From positions 2,480,001-2,544,000 of the forward strand of contig NC_065908.1 of assembly GCF_905147045.1 (NCBI RefSeq): 64,000 nt of DNA. The letters are read 5' to 3'. A model generated the notes under the pieces. The model saw nothing but the letters and a program-made list of their open reading frames with translations. It was not told the origin of the DNA and did no database searches. The stretch's first letter is position 1; each line of letters begins with the position of its first letter. This document shows positions 9,389-20,480 of this stretch, piece after piece. This stretch comes from Nymphalis io (taxonomy: Eukaryota; Arthropoda; Insecta; Lepidoptera; Nymphalidae). Made by a program: the position numbers and the translations under genes.

Positions 9389-10377
9389 AATATACGATCT
9401 TAGTTAAAATTTACAATTATAGAAGTATTTTTTCGACTTTCAGATGTATGACTGGATGGTAAGTTGTTTCTTCGCCTCTAAACACTGATAGTACCAGAAA
9501 TGTACTTTGACTTACATTTTTTTTTATTTTTTCACTTACATTTTTCTTTTGCTTATGACTCCGGTATACACAAAAGTTGTGTAGTGGTAGAATAATTATT
9601 GGAGCCCGTCCATTAAGACTGCACGAAACCATACCAACTGATAATATCATTTGATTTTTAATGTAAAGGAATATTTATTACAAGCTTTTAATATTAGAAA
9701 TCATGTATTGTATTGATATTAAAAATAAAATTCGTTATTTCGTAATATTATTACAAAAAAAACATAAACAATAAAATTAAACACAAATCCTAAATTATAA
9801 AAACAATATTAATAGCTTCCTTATAAATGTTAATTCTCAAACAATATATTTATAAACGAAATTAAACGGAATATTTTATAAGAATTATACGATTACCTAC
9901 TAGTACATACATGTATACATAGTACATCAGTAAGTAACCAATAAAGCCTGTGGTAGAACCTGTGGTAGATTTGACTAGCACAGATTTAAAATTCTAGCCT
10001 ATATTGAATAACGATATATGACTTTTAACTCAAATAAGTAAACTCTGAATAAAAGACATTATTTCAAGAGACGTTAGACCAGTTTCCCGAGGGAAATTCT
10101 GGAAAACACAATATTATTTATTAACATCATGCAAGGCCAGTTTGCCAGAAAATAATAAAGTAATATTACAAAGTATCATACTTGGTCTAATAAAACGAAC
10201 TGCAAATATTATTGTGGAACGGCAGGAACGAATTTTTTAAATATATATAGTGATACAATAATTCGCTGTTAATTTCTTGGATATTCTATTACCGTGCTTG
10301 AATTCCTGATCGGACCAATTATTTTTAAAATTAGGTTTATTAGTTTGAAGTAAAAAAAAATGTCTCGAATTTTCTTT
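9389..10377. other. AT-rich intergenic sequence
   Basis: No recognisable gene or repeat. A short local duplication, 'cctgtggtaga', occurs at 9950-9968. Confidence 0.4.
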
Positions 10378-10508
10378 CCTCTTTCGGTCCTGTCCTATCG
10401 GACTGTGTGATGGAATGTTTTCTTTCTTTTGGATTCGGACTATGAGTGAGGTGAATAGTGTTTCTGTCGTACATACTTATGTACTATAACATCTGCGTAT
10501 TTGCCCAA
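10378..10508 (+). repeat. SINE-B 3' fragment
   Basis: Diverged 3' half of SINE-B: 'tcggtcctgtcctatcgga', then 'gtacatacttatgtactata' and 'atctgcgtatttg'. The tRNA head is missing. It abuts a SINE-A. Confidence 0.6.
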
Positions 10509-10540
10509 TATTTGAAATTATTATATTTACATCCATAGCC

Positions 10541-10836
10541 GTAATAGCCTGTGAACGTTCCTCTGCTGGGCTCCTCCTCTCCCTTTTTTGAGGAGAAGGT
10601 TTGGAGCTTATTCCACCACGCTGCTCCAGTGCGGGTTGGTCGAATACACATGTGGCAGAATTTCAGTGACATTAGACACATGCAGGTTTCCTCACGCTGT
10701 TTTCCTTCACCGTAAAGCACGAGATGAATTATAATCACAAATTAAGCACATGAAAATTCAGTGGTCCTTAAACGGGTTTGAACCCACGATCATCGGTTAA
10801 GATTCACGCGTTCTTACCACTGGGCCATCTTTGGGC
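10541..10836 (-). repeat. SINE-A copy
   Basis: Nearly full length in reverse. B box 'gggtttgaaccc', A-box side 'taccactgggccatc', tail 'gtaatagcctgtgaac'. Slightly more diverged than the other copies; no clean target duplication seen. Confidence 0.87.
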
Positions 10837-11007
10837 TATTCGTTATTTCAGTAACACTATGTAACTTATTTTTTTGTACTATTATAATAAAAGTTGCGAA
10901 AGTACAGAAAACAGGTAAAGTGGGGGACGAGACGTTTTAAGCCGCGGCATTAATTCATAATGATAATTTTTTTAATTATTTTGGTAAAATAATAAGAATC
11001 AATATTT

Positions 11008-11040
11008 TATAGAATAACAAATGGGCCACCTGATGGTATA
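11008..11040 (-). repeat. SINE-C left part, interrupted by a Tc1-like element
   Basis: 'ttttatagaataacaaatgg' and 'gccacctgatggta' are the poly(A)-side end of a SINE-C. The match stops exactly where the Tc1-like inverted repeat begins. Further pieces of the same copy lie at 12818-12855 and 13182-13275. Confidence 0.7.
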
Positions 11041-11435
11041 CTACCGCTCAAAAGTATTTGGCCACCTGCATTTTCTTTAAGTTACAAACGATATATTTAA
11101 AAGAAATAATTTATGAGGTTTTAATTGTTTGTAAAACACCGCAAAATCTTTTTCCACAATAAAGTCGTAAACAGCTTACCGTTATTTGTCTACTCCTGGT
11201 CATAAAACCAAAATAATGTTATTGTCGGAATTTCTTCGAAGTTAATCTTTAAAGTCGCAGTTTCGTTTTAATTTAGTTATTGAGAAATAAACATAACTAA
11301 ACTATAAAGTAACTACTACAAACATTTTTATTTTAGTTATCTGTTGTCATTTGACCAGAAAACTCTCTCCGTAACGCTCTCCGTAGTCCAGTACTTCAGT
11401 AGTTTTTCACATTTAAGTTTTATTTTTTGAATAAA

Positions 11436-12694
11436 ATGGGTAAAACTAAAGAAGATACCCAAGATATCAGGGGCATAATAATCGGCCTTCATATAGCCAG
11501 TAAAAGTAATCTTGAGATTTAAAGACTGCAGAAGATACCAAGGTAAACTATTGACTACATTGTGAAGAAACAGTATTGATTTGAACAGAATTCGACTGAA
11601 GAAACAGTTTGCAGTATTAACAAATGACGAGCCAGTTGGCGTTGGTTGGTGGATGCTTGCCTTTCACGCCGAAGGTTGTGGGTTCGATTTCCACCCAGGA
11701 TAGATATTAGTGTGCATGAAAATGTCTGTTTGTCCTGAGTCTGGGTGTAATTATCTATATAAGTATGTATTTACATAAGAAAAATAGTATATGTAGTATA
11801 TCAGTTGCCTGGTTTCCATAGTACAAGCTCTGTACAAGCTTAATTTGGGATCAGATGGCCGTGTGTGAAAAATGTCCCAGGATATTATTATTATTAAATG
11901 TCGTTCAGGCAGACCGAGAGCCACAACATCGAATTAAGATTTAAGTATAGTTATTAATAGCAAACGGAATATACGATTAACTGCACCGGAAATAGCAGCA
12001 CAGTTTAATGTGGATCGTGATAAACCAGTCAGTGTATCCACAGTCAAAAGAAAAAGACTTAATTGGGCTAGAGAACACAAGAACATTAGCAGATTGGGAA
12101 AAGGTCCTCTGGACGAACGAATCAAAATTTGAAATTTTTGGATCTAAGCGAAGAGTTTTCGTACGGCGGCAGTTAAACGAAAGAGTAAATGACGCAAATA
12201 CTGTGGCTTCAGTTAAACACGGCGAAGGGTCTGTGATGTTTTGGGCTGTTTTGGTGGCTCCGCCGTTGGAGATCTTGTGCAAATATAAGGTATCTTAAAA
12301 AAAAAGGTTACAAAAACAACAGGAAAATAGCGCAGTGTCTTCTGGAAACCATTTAATTGGTCCGGGATTCATATTTCAATAGGATAATGATCCGAAACAC
12401 ACGTCAAGACTATGCCAGGATTTTTTAAAAGGAAAAGAATAACAACAGGTGTTGAAACCCATGGTAAGGCCTCCACAGACCCCAGACTTAAGCCTGATAG
12501 AACTATTGTGGGATCAGCTAGATAGACAGGTGTGGAAACGTCCTACATCTCAGGAAGACTAGTGGAGAAAACTGCAAGACGAATGGCAGAAGATTACTAA
12601 GACAACATTACAAAAATTAGTAGCTAGTTTGCCGAAGTTTTGTGAGGCTGTCATTAAAAATAAAAGTGGACACATAGATGAGTCCAAAATTTAA
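11436..12694 (+). pseudogene. Tc1-family transposase pseudogene
   Basis: A family transposase binds its inverted repeats and cuts and pastes the element with a DDE catalytic triad. Here the start MGKTKEDTQDIRG at 11436 resembles the N-terminal helix-turn-helix start. After a SINE-D insertion (11631-11895), SGRPRATT and RLTAPEIAAQFN follow. The catalytic region has WTNESKFEIFG, where the usual first Asp (WTDESKF) is Asn (codon 12116-12118), then VKHGEGSVMFW. The second Asp motif DNDPKHTSR follows a TAG at 12380-12382. The third-residue region reads PPQTPDLSLIELLWDQLDR (about 12470-12530). A frameshift near 12245 and further stops (for example near 12560) separate the pieces. The end at 12692-12694 fits the family's length. 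Inactive by several independent lesions. Confidence 0.85.
11622..11904 (+). repeat. SINE-D copy inserted in the Tc1-like transposase
   Basis: Body 11631-11895. The tRNA-like head carries B box 'gggttcgatttcc'. Family phrases are 'gtttgtcctgagtctg', 'taattatctatataagtatg' and 'ttgggatcagatggccgt', followed by a TTA-repeat tail. Flanks 'aaatgacga' (11622-11630) and 'aaatgtcgt' (11896-11904) are a diverged 9-bp target duplication. The transposase reading is interrupted between SIN and CRSGRPR. Confidence 0.85.
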
Positions 12695-12817
12695 AAACTG
12701 TATTATTGTTATGTTTAAAAATGGCTAATAAACAGTTGAAATTACTATGCGGCAGTTTCATTTAATCAGACTTTTATATAATGTATTTTACGAGGTGGCT
12801 AAATACTTTAACACCCT

Positions 12818-12855
12818 TAACATCGCCAATGTGTGAAATAACATAAAATATCCCT
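12818..12855 (-). repeat. SINE-C middle part
   Basis: 'ttaacatcgccaatgtg' continues the SINE-C copy broken by the Tc1-like element. About 60 bp of the consensus is missing at the junction. It ends in the 9-bp duplication of the following SINE-A. Confidence 0.6.
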
Positions 12856-13181
12856 ATATATATAAAACCGTAACAGCCTGTGAATGTCCCACTGCTGGGC
12901 TAAAGGCCTCCGCACCTCTTTTTGAGGAGAAGGTTTGGAGCTTATTCCACCACGCTGCTCCAATGCGGGTTGGTGGAATACACATGTGGCAGAATTTCAG
13001 TGAAATTAGACACATGCAGGTTTCCTCACGATGTTTTCCTTCACCGTCAAGCACGAGATGAATTATAAACACAAATTAAGCACATGAAAATTCAGTGGTG
13101 CTTGCCCGGGTTTGAACCCACGATCATCGGTTAAGATTCATGCGTTCTTACCACTAGGCCATCTCGGCTTTTAATATCCCT
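12847..13181 (-). repeat. SINE-A copy with a 9-bp target-site duplication
   Basis: Full-length reverse SINE-A (body about 12856-13172) flanked by 'aatatccct' at 12847-12855 and 13173-13181. Removing it rejoins the two SINE-C pieces in the right order (consensus 'atgttatgtccc' then 'ttgtgcctgtaatt'), so it inserted into SINE-C. Confidence 0.9.
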
Positions 13182-13275
13182 GTGCCGGTAGTTATACTGA
13201 CTCACCTCCTCTCATCCTTCAAACCAGAACACAGCCATATTAAGTAATGCTGTTTTATAGTAGAATATAACATAA
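13182..13275 (-). repeat. SINE-C right part
   Basis: 'gtgccggtagttatactgac', 'ccttcaaaccagaacacagc' and 'gtagaatat' continue the SINE-C copy begun at 11008. The head end is missing. Confidence 0.75.
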
Positions 13276-13544
13276 TATATTTAGTTATGCGTTTTTATAT
13301 TTTATACAGTTATATATCATAAAGTTGACGTCATATTGACCAAACGAGTAACTACAAGTCCATATCACACCGACAGATAACCTTCCTATCTTTTTGTTTA
13401 TTACTTTACATATGGTGATAAAATATTAAGGTAAGTCAGTGTGAATGTTCGTTCAACAAAAATTCTTATTAAGAATAAATAAGCGGTTATAGTTACATTT
13501 GAACAGTAATGCTCATTAATAAATATATACACATAAATTCACTA
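13276..13544. other. AT-rich intergenic sequence
   Basis: Nothing recognisable. Confidence 0.4.
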
Positions 13545-13549
13545 GCACC

Positions 13550-13852
13550 ATTTTTTTATAGTATAGGTAGGCGGACGAGCATCTGGGCAACCTATGGTAA
13601 GTGATCACCAACACCTACAGACATTGGCATTGTACATTTCTTACAACCATTAGTAACCATCACTTACATCGCCAATGCGCCACCAACCTTGGGAATTAAG
13701 ATGCTATGTCCCTAGCGCCTGTAATTACACTGATTACCTTCAAACCGGAATACAACAATACTAAGTACCGCTGTTTTGCGGTAGAATATCTGGTAAGTGG
13801 GTGGTACCTACTCAAACGAGCTTGCACAAAGCCTTACCACCAGTAAAATTAC
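13550..13852 (-). repeat. SINE-C copy, nearly full length
   Basis: Poly(A) end at the left ('tttttttatagtataggtag'), head at the right ('taccaccagtaaaa'). 'caccat' is present on both flanks and may be a short target duplication. Confidence 0.88.
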
Positions 13853-15149
13853 CACCATACATTTGTGCAATAACAAAATTTTACATCAAACGGTTCAGTG
13901 GAACTGGTTCGAAATTTCACATACTGTTTGTAATTTTTCATTCAAACCCGCGATCCTTCAATATATATCTTCGCGATCTACGAACTGAGCGATCTCGTCT
14001 TATAGTATATACGAGTATTCCTACTCGTATATATTACAAGACGTGTTTTTAAAATATATGAATATAAAATTAATACTATAATTTTATTGATTATTTAAAA
14101 ATACTAATGAGTTCTTAATGAAATTCATTATAAACGTATTTTGGGATGTGATTATTTATATGTATGTGAGCGCCAAATTGCCTTTAAGGTAAGAAAGGCC
14201 AGACAGTTAATGATATTGTCATTTAAAAACAACAATTAAGTCTGAAGACGTTCCATATTACAAAGAATTGATAAAACTATATAATAAAATTTCTTGTAAA
14301 AATCTGAGCGGGTGAGGTAAATCTACCGATTAGGAAAATTTACCTGCCTTTATATATAATATAAATAACAACAGTTGAGCTACTGTTACTACCGGAGTTA
14401 TTTATTTAAAGATTTCAATATTGGATAAAGAAAACAAACCAGTTATAGCAATATACTTTCTATTATCTCTTAAACTTACTTTAAAAGATAAGTTAACGAA
14501 ACCTTATCCAGAAAAAGCAAGTTTTCATCGAGTATACATTATACGGTATATAGGATTAACGGTCCGATGTCGTCGGTTCGAAGCCCGGCGAGCTGCGACG
14601 TGCGCGACAAGAAATGTTGCGATGCAATAATGGAGGTCAAAGTACTTTGTTACTAACTCTGTTATAAATCGAATGACACGTTGCGCATAAAATATTAAAC
14701 GACTTGAAATATCAACTTTTACTTTAAATTGAACAATTAATTTATAACAGTTCTTCATTTGCTTTCTTTACTTCGCATTAGTAACCGTGAGATTACTTAG
14801 TCACTAATAGGAATAATTTTATTTAGAACTCAAATTAATATAATCGTTCTCTTTATAAGACAAAAGGCGTTAATGCAATAGTAACATACAATATTTAATT
14901 TAACCAGGTTTCGAATTGCTTTGTACCTAACTAGTATTGACCATTAATAATTTTATTATTAATCATTTTATAAGATTTATCACTCGATATACATATTAAG
15001 AAATAAAAAAAATACAAATTTAAATATTACTCAAGCATCATTTGTCAACTGATATATTTGTTAAAATAGTTATTATATAAGATTATTAAAATCGTTGTTT
15101 AACATAAAAGTAATATCTATTGATATAATATATAATTAAGCCTGTTGAA
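13853..15149. other. Intergenic sequence
   Basis: Apart from the hairpin at 13996-14043, only an isolated B-box-like 'ggttcgaagcc' near 14575 stands out. There is no cloverleaf around it. No gene recognised. Confidence 0.4.
13996..14043. repeat. 22-bp stem hairpin
   Basis: Left arm 13996-14017 and right arm 14022-14043 pair over 22 bp with about three mismatches around a 4-nt loop (ttcc). The arms share 'tactcgtatata' (right) and its inverse. It could be a relic of a palindromic element; nothing shows that it is transcribed. Confidence 0.6.
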
Positions 15150-15281
15150 GCCTTACATATAAACATTGCTTAGCAGCTGTTTAGTTAAATAGTGATTTTG
15201 CTCTTTATATCTTTGACATTCGAAAGGAAAATGCACTGAATATTTTAACTTATCACCCGCTAAACAACGCTAAGTAAGGCC
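15150..15281 (+). repeat. MITE-like element E, copy 1
   Basis: 132 bp related to 19752-19888 in opposite orientation. Shared landmarks in order: 'gcttagcag', 'tttagttaaa', 'gctctt', 'ttgacattcgaaag' and 'cacccgctaaacaac'. The ends are imperfect inverted repeats ('cataaacattgcttagcag' type against 'tttagcggg' type). No coding capacity. Flanking duplications are not clear. Confidence 0.6.
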
Positions 15282-17131
15282 GTTAATGTTTAGTTAAAAA
15301 CACGCTTTCTAGATAGAACTAACGGTTGAACAGTGGTTCAATGTGCCGTGGCAAAAACATCATTAATCAAATATCGAGGACCGCAACAAGACGCATGATT
15401 TATTACATGTATACATTTTCCTAGTAGCTATCAGTCATTTTAATTTATATCATGCAATCGTTCTATCAATCTCAATAAAAAAAAAGTTTGGAATTTTTTT
15501 TTTTATTTCTATACGTAAAAAAAAAATAGTTTAAAAGGAACATGATGATTTATGAAATGATGATGTATGTAGATTATGACATACGGACAAACAGACACTA
15601 GTTATCTACAAGGGTTTCCTTTTTAACATCGCATGTACAAAAGACGCAAAAATTATATTCTAGAAATATGTACAAAAGAAAAACATGTTGCCTGTAAGCA
15701 GTTGTAAGTAACTATATTAACACACGATGTGCTATTACATATGTATTATCGATAATATTAATATTGTACTACGATATACATCGGATATCGGTACGTCACA
15801 ATTTATAAGCGCCTTCTTAAATAACAAAAAAATTTGACTTTGATATCGTCCAACTAGTGGAGTAGGACTACAAGTTATAAAGCAATATATAGAGAAGACC
15901 GACAGTGTTGTGACAAATTACGAACGAGCAGCCGTTCTACTCAGCAATAGCTACGCGATTGTTTTATCTCCTTAAACTGTATATAATCCAAAATGGAATT
16001 TATACCACACACACACATATACACACACACGTTCAGGGGAAAGTAACGATAGGCAATCGAATTAATGGGTGAATATTCATTAGAGTATCTAAAAGATAAA
16101 AAATAAACAGAGTCAAATAAGCCGAGGAACAATAATAATCAAATTGTATTGTATGTTTTATTGCCCATATTTAATAGTATATTTTAACGAGAAGTTAACG
16201 TGAAAGTATTTCTATATCCTTAACTTTAGTCATAGAATATATCGTTTGTTATGTTATATAAGTAATATTTAGCTGTGATTGATACTGTGATAAAAAAATA
16301 GTATGAGGAATTTAACTACTAAAAATACTACAAGACGAACCTACACCACTATGACAATTCCGTATACATATTTTGCTTTAAAAGGTATGTGGTATTTATT
16401 ACCCTGTCTGATAGACATCCAATTCCGAAAATTTCAAACTCGAAAACTTTCTATTAGTATTTTAAATACGCGATTGCATTCGAAATTGTTTATTCGAAAA
16501 TAAGAATAAATCCATTGCTGAATAATTTATAAGTTGCATATCGATTTTTTCTCATAACTATAGTATAATCGGATCATATTAAAAATACCATCACTGAACA
16601 TAAGCTATAGGAAAACCATTTAAAATATAAGCCTTACTCATTAGATATTAAATTAATAATTCGCATGAATATTTTAAAATATGCTTTACCTTATATTTTC
16701 TATTTCAATACTAATGTATTAATTATCTTTTAGCGTTGCGTAAAAAAAAAAAATTGAGAGTTCCGTGGCCTTAGACAGTCATTGATTGTCTAAACAATCT
16801 TTTTTTTTTTAATCAATTGCTTTCGATTGTTATTATTAAAGTTAACCAATCAAGGTCAATAGCACCACTTTATCTCCCGTCGATGTTAGTTCGCTGCGAG
16901 CGTATAACCTTTATATAAATGAATGACTGTGAATATTATTCAAAAATGCTTAACAATTGAATAGTTTTATATGATTCGTTTTTTCGTCGCTATGTATATA
17001 TGTATATATATATGTATGCTCGCGTCTTAGCGAGGCGACGATGAGTACGGATTCACAAATATTAGTACTAAAATAGCATACTGATAATAAAACTGAATAA
17101 AAAATAATTGATTTAAGCTTGTTACTAAAAA
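15282..17131. other. AT-rich intergenic sequence with A/T runs
   Basis: Contains homopolymer runs at 15478-15530 and 16741-16810, a near-palindrome around 16775 ('agacagtcattgattgtct') and the AC repeat listed below. No gene recognised. Confidence 0.4.
16004..16030. repeat. (AC)n microsatellite
   Basis: Two AC runs separated by 'atat'. Confidence 0.9.
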
Positions 17132-17430
17132 GTCGAGCCGCGATGGCTCAGTGGTAAGAACGCGTAAATCTTAACCGATGATCGTGGGTTCAAACGGGGC
17201 AAGCACCACTAGATTTTCGTCTGCTTAATTTGTGATTATAATTCATCTCGTGCTTGACGGTGAAGGAAAATATCGTGAGGAAACCTGCATGTGTCTAATT
17301 TCACTGAAATTATGTCTATCCTACCAACCCGCATTGGAGCAGCGTGGTGGAATAAGCTCCAAAACCTTCTCCTCAAAATAAGGAGAGGAGGCCTTAGCCC
17401 AGCAGTGGGACATTCACAGGCTGTTATTGT
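17132..17430 (+). repeat. SINE-A copy
   Basis: Head 'gccgcgatggctcagtgg', tail 'gggacattcacaggctgtta'. The B box is damaged (GGTTCAAACGG) and about 10 bp are missing in the middle ('ccacatgtgt'). Confidence 0.88.
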
Positions 17431-17706
17431 ATGTTACGAAGCACTAAAAGTGAATGCGTATTATAATTAATGTTTAAATATTACGCAAGCGAAAAGGTTT
17501 ACGAACTGACAACATTAATTAGCATAAATTACACTGTAGTAGTACACGATGAAGAGAAAAAAATACATTAAAATTGAAACTTAAGCATCGATTGGATCTA
17601 GCAATACTAATAATCGCCTTGTGCCAGTTTTCAACTTTGGACCTTGATTTAAAATAATCATTATGAAATTACGAGTAAATTATAATATAATCGATGTTAT
17701 TTCTAC

Positions 17707-17997
17707 TGCGCTCAGGGGAATAATAATATAATGTCCTCCAGATTGATTTCGGCCACGGCGGTCAATCTCATGAGAGATTAGCCAACTACGCAGGATATAC
17801 CTATACTGTACCTATACTGTAACTGTGTTTGCGCACAAGTTTGTGCGCAAACACAGGTACACTCTGCTACTGAGAATTTTGTGACAGAAAAACTCAATAA
17901 CTTTTTATTGGGCCGACCTGGGAATTGAATCCAGGGCCTTTGGGTCTGCTGCCTTACATCAAGCCACTAGACCAACGAGGCAGTCGTGCGCTCAGGG
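17707..17997 (-). repeat. SINE-B copy, internally deleted, 11-bp target duplication
   Basis: Body 17718-17986 in reverse, with direct repeats 'tgcgctcaggg' at 17707-17717 and 17987-17997. The tRNA head at the right is intact ('aagccactagaccaacgagg'). The middle of the family (the 'ccgttggtcctgcgcc' to 'cccatcgga' section) is deleted. In its place a perfect palindrome of two 15-bp arms around a 2-nt spacer lies at 17824-17855, next to a short duplication 'cctatactgta' (about 17799-17820). Confidence 0.88.
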
Positions 17998-19184
17998 TAC
18001 TGACCCTTCACATAATTAGTTCAAATATAAATATTTAAACGTCAATCTTTTTTTTTAAACGCCTAACAACTTCTTTTTTAACGCCCTTTTAAAAAAATAA
18101 TAAAAAGCAAATTAGGTATGTATATAACAACGCATCAGATAAAATTTTCGATATAATATTAATATATAAAAAAAAAACATGCAAACATAAATAAGCACAC
18201 TGGCTCGCACTCCCAAACAAACACTTACCCGCGTGACTTAATAACCGTAACACATTAAAATATTATTACGTCAAAATTGACAATTTATGTAAAGTACACT
18301 GAATTGTTTATAATTCCACATGAAAAAAAAACGTTAATGTCATACCGTCTAGTCCGAATCATCGATCGTCTTGTGCATTATAAATGCCATGAACTTCCAT
18401 CACCTGTCCAAACAATGGACATAATAATCGGCTTTTATGCTTAACTATTCAATATTACAGACTTCTAAGGAAAGAATTATACGGCTTACAATGAAATACG
18501 AAAACGACTAACTAAACTAATGTTTCCACTTTTTGTGTCTAGGACAATAAAATTTCTTGGTAATATTATAACAACAGAATTTAATATCAATTATATTTCA
18601 TTAATTAGTATTATTTAATGCTTATTTCTTTTCAATTTCAATTCAACATTGAAGAATTTTATTATTATTGATTTAAATTATCCATTAACTTGTGGATAGA
18701 TGACAAAACGAATAAAAAGCTATTTTGAGTCACCGGTATGATTGGTCTTGAAACATACATAGCCATGTATAGTAAATTTAACTAAACAAATGAGCTCGTA
18801 TTATGATAAGTAAAAATATGTCCTGAAAAAATATTAATACAGTGTATAAAAGTAACTGCATCGAATAATATAATTTCAGTTATAATGTCGCGTCGTAGGA
18901 ATCTGCCTCGAAGCGATACACACTACGGACAGCTAGTAATGACGCATACCTATCATTTTTTAGAGAAATATGAATAAAAACTATATTGAGAAAAAGATAA
19001 AATGTAAAGTTTAGATTTGAAAAATAAATACCGCACTGAGGAATAAAATGAAAAATAATATGTTAGTAAATATAACTATTGTTATAAGTCGCCAAAGTTT
19101 TATGTTACTCATATTTATGTGTGGTTTACAATAAAGTATATGATATTATCCTACCTATTATATAATATTAAATAAGCAATCCTA
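17998..19184. other. AT-rich intergenic sequence
   Basis: No gene or repeat recognised. Confidence 0.4.
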
Positions 19185-19390
19185 CCTAATATTATGAAGG
19201 CGAAAGTGAATTTGTTTGTTACTCTATCACGTCTTAAACTCGAGTCAACCGAACACCGTGATATTTTATACACATATATATTTATTTTGTGTATCTCGTA
19301 AACGGCTTTATTTTTCTGGCTCAAATTTTGTATTTCGATAAGGTTTTGCTATTCAGGTTATATAGGTGGTTTTCACGCAAAAACGCTATT
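19185..19390. repeat. Possible decayed non-LTR-type repeat
   Basis: 'attatgaaggcgaaagtgaa', 'tttgtttgttactctatcac' and 'tctcgtaaacggcttta' are phrases of a kind common at ends of abundant lepidopteran repeats. There is no second copy in the window, so the assignment rests on memory of the style only. Confidence 0.3.
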
Positions 19391-19751
19391 TCTTACACAA
19401 AACAATATTAACCAATTAGAACCAAGACAGTAATAAGTCATTATTCGAAAAAGTTTAAGTAACTAGTTTTGTATATTATAACTAAAAGGTTTAATGTTTA
19501 TGTTAGAATGTAAGATAAAAATATTTTTCAACACACATGTACTTAAGTAGCGATAAAGCGAAATTAGTTCGTGTATTACATGTCCCAACAGTAAGTGTGG
19601 AGACAAAGTTTTTCGAGCGTATTGTGCGACTGGCTCCCAAGCAAAACAATAGCGACTTGGCAGAACTAGTTTACCTACTGCGGGCTGCTGTTTCGAATAG
19701 GCACTATTAAACCAACGTGTACAAAATGCAATGCCGCTGTATTATTTCACT

Positions 19752-19888
19752 GCCTCTCTTATAAATGTTGTTTAGCGGGTGCTTGAACAATGCTGTCTTC
19801 TTCTTTCGAATGTCAAATCAATGTTGTCAGAAAGAGCGAAGTCTGTGTTTAACTAAAGATCTGCTAAGCAGCGTTTATGAATAAGGCC
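19752..19888 (-). repeat. MITE-like element E, copy 2
   Basis: 137 bp matching 15150-15281 in reverse. Its ends are imperfect inverted repeats of about 27 bp: left 'tataaatgttgtttagcgg', right end inverted 'cataaacgctgcttagcag', differing mainly by transitions. This terminal structure without coding sequence suggests a small non-autonomous DNA transposon. Confidence 0.6.
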
Positions 19889-20280
19889 ATCATATTATGA
19901 ATATCTTATTTATATTTCTGTTCATGTAGTTTCTCAATATTTCCATTTGATGTTTACAAATTTATTGTTTTGTTAAACTTCAAGAGGATGTCAGTGCGCA
20001 CAGAATTGCTGGCGCGCCAACCAGGTCGCCATTGACGACATGTCAAGAGTCTAAGAAACGAAACGGGTTGAACTATTTGACTTTACACGTCATAAAACAT
20101 CGTTTTATAATTTATCTTTTACACTTCGATTATTAAGTATCAGTTGATTCTAATAATTCATTAAAAATATATTATATTCGAATAAGATTTTTCTGAATAC
20201 TAGTATTTTAAAACAAATATTATATAAATAGAAAACGTTTAAAAAACATTTCAGTTTATTTTTGTAATTTTCACCACAGT
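19889..20280. other. AT-rich intergenic sequence
   Basis: Nothing recognisable. Confidence 0.4.
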
Positions 20281-20480
20281 TACTTTGTAAGTGCTATGCT
20301 GAGTAGGAGCGGAGACGCGGTTTTAGCGTGTCAAGGATCGCTCGCGTGCCATACAGGCCATTCCGAGTCTGCTCTAGACTAACCTTCCAATAGATACGAG
20401 TACGTAGCGCCACGGAATGCTTTCCTATTCAATCTGTCTCACTCTCTCTTGCTCTCTCCCTATCTCTCTTATATTTTGAA
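20281..20480. promoter_or_regulatory. CpG-richer block ending in a CT-rich tract
   Basis: G+C rises locally (for example 'gagcggagacgcggtttta'). At 20434-20470 lies a pyrimidine tract 'tctgtctcactctctcttgc' and 'tctctccctatctctct', which on the minus strand offers several GAGAG motifs of the GAGA-factor type. It could be an enhancer or promoter. A following open frame (20480-20677) has no recognisable product. Confidence 0.25.

Larger units (their letters stand above)
11041..12817 (+). mobile_element. Tc1-like DNA transposon, degenerate
   Basis: The element is bounded by imperfect inverted repeats sharing 'aaagtatttggccacc' (left, 11041-11070) and its inverted counterpart 'ggtggctaaatacttt' (right, about 12788-12817). 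It is flanked by TA (11039-11040 and 12818-12819), the dinucleotide duplicated by Tc1/mariner insertion. Inside is a broken transposase gene in the same orientation, plus a SINE-D insertion. Without the SINE the element would be about 1.5 kb, normal for the family. It is not autonomous. Confidence 0.85.

Noticed and set aside
12008..12298. Intact 96-residue gene
   Set aside because: It is the middle piece of the broken Tc1-like transposase; its ends are caused by stops and a frameshift.
14421..14758. Overlapping frames with a B-box-like 'ggttcgaagcc'
   Set aside because: No A box, no fold, no repeat partner in the window and no splice signals; treated as chance.
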